From: Colwellia sp.
Lineage (GTDB): Bacteria > Pseudomonadota > Gammaproteobacteria > Enterobacterales > Alteromonadaceae
Direction: 5' to 3'
NCBI GenBank assembly: GCA_022969175.1
Contig: JALJPB010000008.1
Span: forward strand, 1-64,000
Length of the DNA stretch: 64,000 nt
The position numbers were made by a program, and so were the translations under genes. The notes beneath the pieces were generated by a model. The model was not told the origin of the DNA and made no database searches. It was given only the letters and a program-made list of their open reading frames with translations. The first letter of the stretch is position 1. Each line of letters starts with the position of its first letter. Shown here piece after piece: positions 59,731-64,000 of this stretch.

Positions 59731-60678
59731 ATGCCTGTAGGCGTTATTGGACATTATCGTTGTAGCGAACATAATATGGGCGATCACCATCCTGAATCGC
59801 CTAAAAGAATGTCCGCGGTACAAGATCAACTTATTCGAAGTGGCCTCGAATACGTCATTCGCCAGTACGACGCTAAACCTATTGAGCGAGAACTACTCTA
59901 CCTTGTCCATGATAAAAGTTACATCGAGTCTATTTTCAATAATGCCCCAACAGAAGGTACTTATACTATAGACGGCGATACTTTAATGAACCCAGCAACA
60001 TTAAGGTCTGCTTTATATTCAGCAGGTGCGGCAATTGATGCGGTAGATTTAGTGATGGCTGGGACAGTATCTTCTGTATTTTGTGCAACTCGCCCACCAG
60101 GGCATCATGCGACAAAAAATCAAGCGATGGGTTTTTGCTTTTTTAATAATATTGCTCTTGCTGCTGCTTATGCCAAAGAAAAATATCACTTAGAACGCAT
60201 AGCGATTGTTGATTTTGATGTCCATCACGGCAACGGAACTGAAGATATTGTTGCAGGAAAAAACGGCTATTTATTTTTATCAAGCTTCCAATACCCACTC
60301 TACCCATTCACTGAAACAGAAAAAGAAGCGAAAGAAACACTTCACTCGAGCGCTAAAAACATTATCTATACCCCTTTACCTGCCACCACCAAAGGCGATG
60401 ACTTTCGCCAAGCGATTAATCAAAGTTGGTTACCCGTTTTAAGAGAATTCAAACCACAAATGATATTTATATCGGCAGGTTTTGATGCTCATATTGAAGA
60501 TGAAATATCACACATGAGTTTAACTGAAGACGATTACTTTTGGATAACCAAAGAGCTTAAAGCTATTGCTAAAGAGCATGCACAAGGACGAGTTGTTTCA
60601 GTATTAGAAGGCGGTTATGCTTTAAGTGCATTGGGCCGTAGTGTGGTGGCACATATTAAAGGGTTAATTGGTCATTAA
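59731..60678 (+). CDS. Histone-deacetylase-family hydrolase
   Basis: Zinc-dependent class II-like HDAC/acetylpolyamine hydrolase of 315 residues. Active-site motifs: RPPGHHATKNQAMGFCFFNN with the catalytic histidine pair, VDFDVHHGNGTED with the zinc Asp and His, SAGFDAHIED with the third ligand, and LEGGYALSALG. AAGGAG precedes the ATG. It removes acyl groups from lysines, polyamines or small molecules. Coupled to the CoA-transferase/GNAT fusion, with a 9-bp hairpin AAGGGTTAA/TTAACCCTT (60659-60683) over its stop. Confidence 0.92.
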   Translation: MPVGVIGHYRCSEHNMGDHHPESPKRMSAVQDQLIRSGLEYVIRQYDAKPIERELLYLVHDKSYIESIFNNAPTEGTYTIDGDTLMNPATLRSALYSAGAAIDAVDLVMAGTVSSVFCATRPPGHHATKNQAMGFCFFNNIALAAAYAKEKYHLERIAIVDFDVHHGNGTEDIVAGKNGYLFLSSFQYPLYPFTETEKEAKETLHSSAKNIIYTPLPATTKGDDFRQAINQSWLPVLREFKPQMIFISAGFDAHIEDEISHMSLTEDDYFWITKELKAIAKEHAQGRVVSVLEGGYALSALGRSVVAHIKGLIGH

Positions 60679-60713
60679 CCCTTACAATAACAATTGAATT
60701 AAACCGTAATAGT

Positions 60714-60881
60714 TCAAAAACATGGATGCACATTAAGCTCAGACAACTCACGCTTTAAACGACGAGTTTCTTTAATGGTTTCTATCTCTCGCCACTTTCT
60801 TTTGCGTGCTTTACCTTTTTGTCGTTGTTCGAAGACTGAAATTTCTTCGCTCTCACTTTCTTCTTCATACCAATCAAACAT
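60714..60881 (-). CDS. DUF3545-family small protein
   Basis: Protein of 55 residues, highly charged, matching DUF3545 (KARKRKWREIETIKETRRLK is the family core). An acidic N-terminus (EEESESEEISVF) precedes the basic helix, as expected for a nucleic-acid- or protein-binding adaptor. The start at 60881 (MFDWYEE) has GAGGGAAG eight bases upstream; an ATG two codons earlier is closer to it. Five 11-bp Pho-box-like repeats end 58 bases upstream, with a TACATT -10 candidate between. Confidence 0.82.
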   Translation of the reverse strand: MFDWYEEESESEEISVFEQRQKGKARKRKWREIETIKETRRLKRELSELNVHPCF

Positions 60882-60938
60882 AGTCATCACTTCCCTCTTT
60901 ATTTTCACAAGTCAACTCGCTTAATGTAAAGTTTAACT

Positions 60939-60988
60939 ATGACAATGCCATGACAATTTAATGACCACTTTATGACCACTTTATGACC
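60939..60988 (-). promoter_or_regulatory. Five Pho-box-like GTCAT repeats at 11-bp spacing
   Basis: On the minus strand GTCAT starts each unit; plus-strand ATGAC falls at 60939, 60950, 60961, 60972 and 60983, exactly 11 bp apart. The two units nearest the gene read TTGTCAT-GGCA-TTGTCAT, nearly the PhoB consensus CTGTCAT-N4-CTGTCAY. A TACATT -10 candidate (60923-60928) lies 10 bases beyond the last unit, the standard Pho promoter geometry, and directs the DUF3545 gene. Confidence 0.75.
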
Positions 60989-61155
60989 TGAAGTTAATTT
61001 AGGTCACTGAACGTTAAACTTCATTAATTAAAATTGTGTTATTACCAAGAAACATCTACGCTTTATAAGGTAGTTAAACAGATAAATCCTATCTTTTTTT
61101 CATAATTTGCAGTGCTATTTCACGATTTGATTTTTACTTATTTAAAAGGTAGTAA

Positions 61156-63108
61156 ATGAAGAAAGTATTGACCTTAGCTCAATTAAGAAAGAACATATTT
61201 TTTCTTGTTTTTTTGTTTTTTGTAGTGGTTATTGTCACTGCTACTGCTTTTATTTACGTCAATACCAAAGAGAAAATCATTGCCCTGCACCATGATGCCT
61301 TTCATGACCGAAGCCAATTGCTCGAGTCAGCCATAATGAAAAATACCGATTTTGTTTATGTGATGAGGAATATATTTAATCAATATATCGATAAAAACAT
61401 CAGCAAAGATGAGCTCAGCAAGTATATCCAAGATATTCAAAAAGTTGCGATTGATCATGATGATAAAAATTACCACCTCTTTGAAATTGATGGCACCATT
61501 GGCTCGCATAGAATAAAAAACACCATTTTCAGCTCTGGAAATAGCAAACAACTAGATTTAAGTTATGTGCAAAAATTAATAGCAGCACTCAATATGCAAG
61601 ACTTCCAATTTGCCGCACAAGAACGAAACGCCAGCGTAGTGATGAGTTATTTTCTTTCAATAAACGGCAATGTTTCTTCGTTATACCCAATTATTCCTAT
61701 TGAGAAGCTCATCAATAATTTTGATAGTTTAGTGAGTTTTACTGACCAAGCTTATGAGGTTTATAATGGCTTTGCTTCACCACAAATAAACCCTGAGAAA
61801 AAACACTTTTGGACTGACCCTTACCTCGATAGAGCGGGTAATGGCATGATGGTGACTTGTGCAATTCCTACCTATGACAATGGTGAATATAGCGGTGTTA
61901 TTGGTGTTGATATTGTTTTAACTTTTCTCAATAAATTTGTTGAAAAATCATTAATACTTAATGGTGATTCTTTTTTGATTTCACAAAAAGAATTTGTCAT
62001 TACGGCTTCGAATATCAATTACAAAAACGAGCAAGAGTTAGTTTTATTTAATAGTATCATCAACAAAAAACAAAAATTAACTGACCATTTAATATTTGAG
62101 TATTCTTTAACTAATGCGCCATGGCGCTTTGTCTATTTAGTTTCACATCAAAAAATAACACAAAAAATATTAGAAGAATCAATGTTATATAATCTTGCAT
62201 CAATATTCGCGCTACTAAGCCTAGTTATTGGTTATTTTACTATTAATAATTTTTTCATAAAACCGGCTATTAGCTCTGAACAAAAACTTAAAGCGGCCAA
62301 TAAAGATTTAAATTCAACCAAGGATGAATTACAACAAAACCTAGCAGATTTAAAAAATACTCAACAGAAAATGATTGAATCAGAAAAGCTTGCCGCACTC
62401 GGTGTTTTAGTAACGGGCATCGCGCATGAAATTAACACTCCTTTAGGCGTGGCAATAACTAGCAGTTCATGTGCTCATGAAAACAGTGAAAGAATTAATA
62501 AGTTATTTAGTGAAAATGCCATGACAAAAAGTGATTTTACTCACTTTTTATCTTTCATAGATGAATCTTCGACTATGGTAAATAAAAACTTAAACCGAGT
62601 GGCAGATTTAGTAAAAGATTTCAAATCAGTTTCAGCTCAAAGTAATCACTATGCCTTATCTGAATTTGATTTTAGTCATTATCTTCATCAAATCGTTAAG
62701 TTATTCATGAACCTTCATAATCCCATTAGTCACAAAATCAATATTCAATGTGATGCCTTTACTATTACCAGCTATGAAGTTGCCTTTGACCAAATTATTA
62801 CTAATTTATTAGAGAACTCAATTAATCATGCATTTACACCGGAACAACAAGGTGAAATCAACTTAAAAATATCGAGGAAAAATGGCCAAATAGAACTTTG
62901 TTATTCAGACAATGGACAAGGCATTAGTGCTGATGAAAAAACCAAGGTATTTGAACCTTTTTATACTACGAAAAGAATTAACAACGTAGGTTTAGGTTTA
63001 TTTATCGTTCATAATATTGTTAAAGAAAAGCTTAATGGCGATATAGAAATAGATGAGGATTTATCTCAAGGATTAGCCTTTAAAATAACCTGGCCAAATA
63101 ACCACTGA
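61156..63108 (+). CDS. Cache-domain sensor histidine kinase
   Basis: Membrane kinase of 650 residues. Membrane helices at about 14-34 and 345-365 flank a large periplasmic double-Cache domain (about 40-335; DPYLDRAGNGMMVTCAIPTY, SGVIGVDIVLTFLNKFV), a small-molecule sensor fold. A coiled coil leads to HisKA with an intact H box (VTGIAHEINTPLGVA, His about 423) and HATPase (ITNLLENSINHAF, DNGQGI, VGLGLFIVHNIV). No regulator gene is adjacent, so it is an orphan here. AAGG precedes the ATG. Confidence 0.93.
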   Translation: MKKVLTLAQLRKNIFFLVFLFFVVVIVTATAFIYVNTKEKIIALHHDAFHDRSQLLESAIMKNTDFVYVMRNIFNQYIDKNISKDELSKYIQDIQKVAIDHDDKNYHLFEIDGTIGSHRIKNTIFSSGNSKQLDLSYVQKLIAALNMQDFQFAAQERNASVVMSYFLSINGNVSSLYPIIPIEKLINNFDSLVSFTDQAYEVYNGFASPQINPEKKHFWTDPYLDRAGNGMMVTCAIPTYDNGEYSGVIGVDIVLTFLNKFVEKSLILNGDSFLISQKEFVITASNINYKNEQELVLFNSIINKKQKLTDHLIFEYSLTNAPWRFVYLVSHQKITQKILEESMLYNLASIFALLSLVIGYFTINNFFIKPAISSEQKLKAANKDLNSTKDELQQNLADLKNTQQKMIESEKLAALGVLVTGIAHEINTPLGVAITSSSCAHENSERINKLFSENAMTKSDFTHFLSFIDESSTMVNKNLNRVADLVKDFKSVSAQSNHYALSEFDFSHYLHQIVKLFMNLHNPISHKINIQCDAFTITSYEVAFDQIITNLLENSINHAFTPEQQGEINLKISRKNGQIELCYSDNGQGISADEKTKVFEPFYTTKRINNVGLGLFIVHNIVKEKLNGDIEIDEDLSQGLAFKITWPNNH

Positions 63109-63121
63109 TAATAAGCCATAT

Positions 63122-63637
63122 CTACCATTGAATTTGAATGGTAGTCCCCACAGAAACTAATGTCATAAACTCATCCATTTCATCATTAGAAATAGCAATG
63201 CAACCGTTAGTCCAATCAAAGTTTTTCCGAAAGCTAGATAATTCACCTGACATGTTTTTTTGACCATGTATCATGATAAAACCACCGGGGTCAACGCCCT
63301 GCTTCTTAGCTTTTACTTTGTCTAACTCACTTGGATAACTTATATGCATCGAACGATAGTAAGCTGAGTTTTCTTTTTCATAATCGAGAGTGTATTTTCC
63401 TTCTGGTGTTTTCTGATCCCCTTCTTGTTGCTTATGTCCTTTAGGTTGATCACCTAAAGCAATTTGATACTGCTTAATTATTTGATTATCTGACATCAAA
63501 TACATTATTCGTTCCGATTTATTAACCTTTACCAGATCTATAACAACATCAGAATTATTAGAATTTGCTCTTGTATTTAGGCAAGTTAAAGAGAGTATAA
63601 TAAAGAATAAAACAAGTGGAATATTAATCAGTTTCAT
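63122..63637 (-). CDS. L,D-transpeptidase (YkuD family)
   Basis: Periplasmic peptidoglycan-crosslinking or carboxypeptidase-type enzyme. The catalytic motif is NGCIAISNDEMDE with the nucleophilic cysteine, preceded by FIMIHGQKN with the catalytic histidine; the N-terminal strand IDLVKVNKSERIMYLM starts the YkuD domain. The start at 63637 (MKLINIPLVLFF) gives a normal signal peptide and 171 residues. A longer form from 63694 is possible, without better signals. Close to ErfK/YafK-type single-domain members. Confidence 0.88.
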   Translation of the reverse strand: MKLINIPLVLFFIILSLTCLNTRANSNNSDVVIDLVKVNKSERIMYLMSDNQIIKQYQIALGDQPKGHKQQEGDQKTPEGKYTLDYEKENSAYYRSMHISYPSELDKVKAKKQGVDPGGFIMIHGQKNMSGELSSFRKNFDWTNGCIAISNDEMDEFMTLVSVGTTIQIQW

Positions 63638-63858
63638 CAACAGAATGCTTACCTTGAGTGATATGACAAATTTACGAAAATATGACTTAAACATTAACTA
63701 ACAATTAGTAGTGATTCAAGCTTTATGCTGCAAGAGTAAAAGAAAGCCAACAGGTAACAATTCATTGGACTTTCATGAAGAACTCAAATTCTCTGAGTAA
63801 AAATGTATAATTCAACTCACCCTGCCTGCTAGCATAATTGAACAATTAGATCTTCGAA

Positions 63859-63896
63859 CAAAAAAAAGGCCAAGAAACTAAGTGTTTCTCGGCCTT
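63859..63896 (-). terminator. Terminator of the right-edge gene
   Basis: AAGGCC-A-AGAAAC pairs with GTTTCT-C-GGCCTT around a 5-base loop; on the minus strand it is followed by a run of at least seven T. It ends the gene that enters from the right edge. Confidence 0.9.
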
Positions 63897-63912
63897 ATAT
63901 TATTCAAGTAAA

Positions 63913-64000
63913 CTATTCGTAAGAGCGCTCTAACCAGGCAATTTGCATTTTTAATTCCGCGATTTCTTTATTCGCATCGGCTAATTGTTGTTGGGTATTA
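63913..64000 (-). CDS. C-terminus of a coiled-coil protein (partial)
   Basis: Only the last 29 residues are inside the window: a heptad-like helix QLADANKEIAELKMQIAWLE ending RSYE. This is a coiled-coil end; the protein cannot be identified. A strong terminator follows, so it is a genuine gene end. Confidence 0.6.
   Translation of the reverse strand, partial: NTQQQLADANKEIAELKMQIAWLERSYE

Noticed and set aside
1..64000. CRISPR arrays, prophage modules, rRNA or tRNA genes
   Set aside because: No regularly spaced repeat arrays with spacers, no phage structural or integrase genes, and no tRNA or rRNA text recognised on reading both strands; a covariance-model scan was not possible here.

Overview
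The window looks like chromosomal DNA of a low-GC marine gammaproteobacterium of the Alteromonadales, most likely a Colwelliaceae-type organism (Colwellia/Thalassotalea). The grounds are the AT-rich codon use, the Gram-negative envelope proteins (MipA/OmpV-like, DUF5916 barrel, TonB-domain proteins, lipoprotein), the dense c-di-GMP and two-component signalling, and families common in that order (DUF3019, DUF3545, HopJ, POT transporter). The assignment rests on family content, not on a search. No rRNA, tRNA, CRISPR array or intact insertion sequence was seen.

Layout. 1-2.0 kb: a minus-strand pair of a GGDEF cyclase (cut by the window edge) and a REC-CheC-like response regulator. 2.2-4.5 kb: secreted thiol peroxidase, DUF924 protein, and a small heat-shock protein behind a near-consensus sigma32 promoter. 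4.6-13.8 kb: a tryptophan-degradation cluster carrying every step from tryptophan (dioxygenase, formamidase-like cyclase, monooxygenase, kynureninase) through 3-hydroxyanthranilate and ACMS to aminomuconate and its deamination, plus an unusual SDR. 13.8-18.0 kb: a TPR sensor kinase lacking the phospho-acceptor histidine, a TonB-like protein, an ECF sigma factor and a translationally coupled membrane protein ending in a TonB domain. 18.4-24.6 kb: DUF5916 protein, then a MipA-like/DUF3019/response regulator/kinase operon preceded by 10-bp-phased TGATAC repeats. 25.0-29.6 kb: an alanine-dehydrogenase-like enzyme followed by a GldA/F/G-type ABC exporter. 29.9-39.3 kb: RRM protein, ABC half-transporter, FKBP isomerase, a 1.5-kaa propeller-PAS-GGDEF-EAL protein and a BlaI/M56-type pair with a CopY-like operator.

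39.5-43.2 kb is the most plastic part. It holds a wrecked cytochrome c/d1 gene, a lipoprotein, four short co-oriented accessory genes separated by imperfect dyads that resemble integron attC sites, and a decayed parDE module. 43.2-47.1 kb is a persulfide/sulfide detoxification locus (BigR-like repressor, two YeeE/YedE proteins, persulfide dioxygenase-like enzyme, TauE exporter, two rhodaneses) controlled from a perfect 12-bp inverted repeat between the divergent units. 47-57.6 kb is a mixed set: YajD nuclease, solute-binding protein, thioesterase, M1 peptidase, POT transporter, LiaF-like protein, HopJ, acetyltransferase, MiaE, sulfotransferase. 57.8-64 kb: a CoA-transferase/GNAT fusion next to a histone-deacetylase-like hydrolase, a DUF3545 protein behind five 11-bp Pho-box-like repeats, a Cache sensor kinase, an L,D-transpeptidase and the end of a coiled-coil protein.
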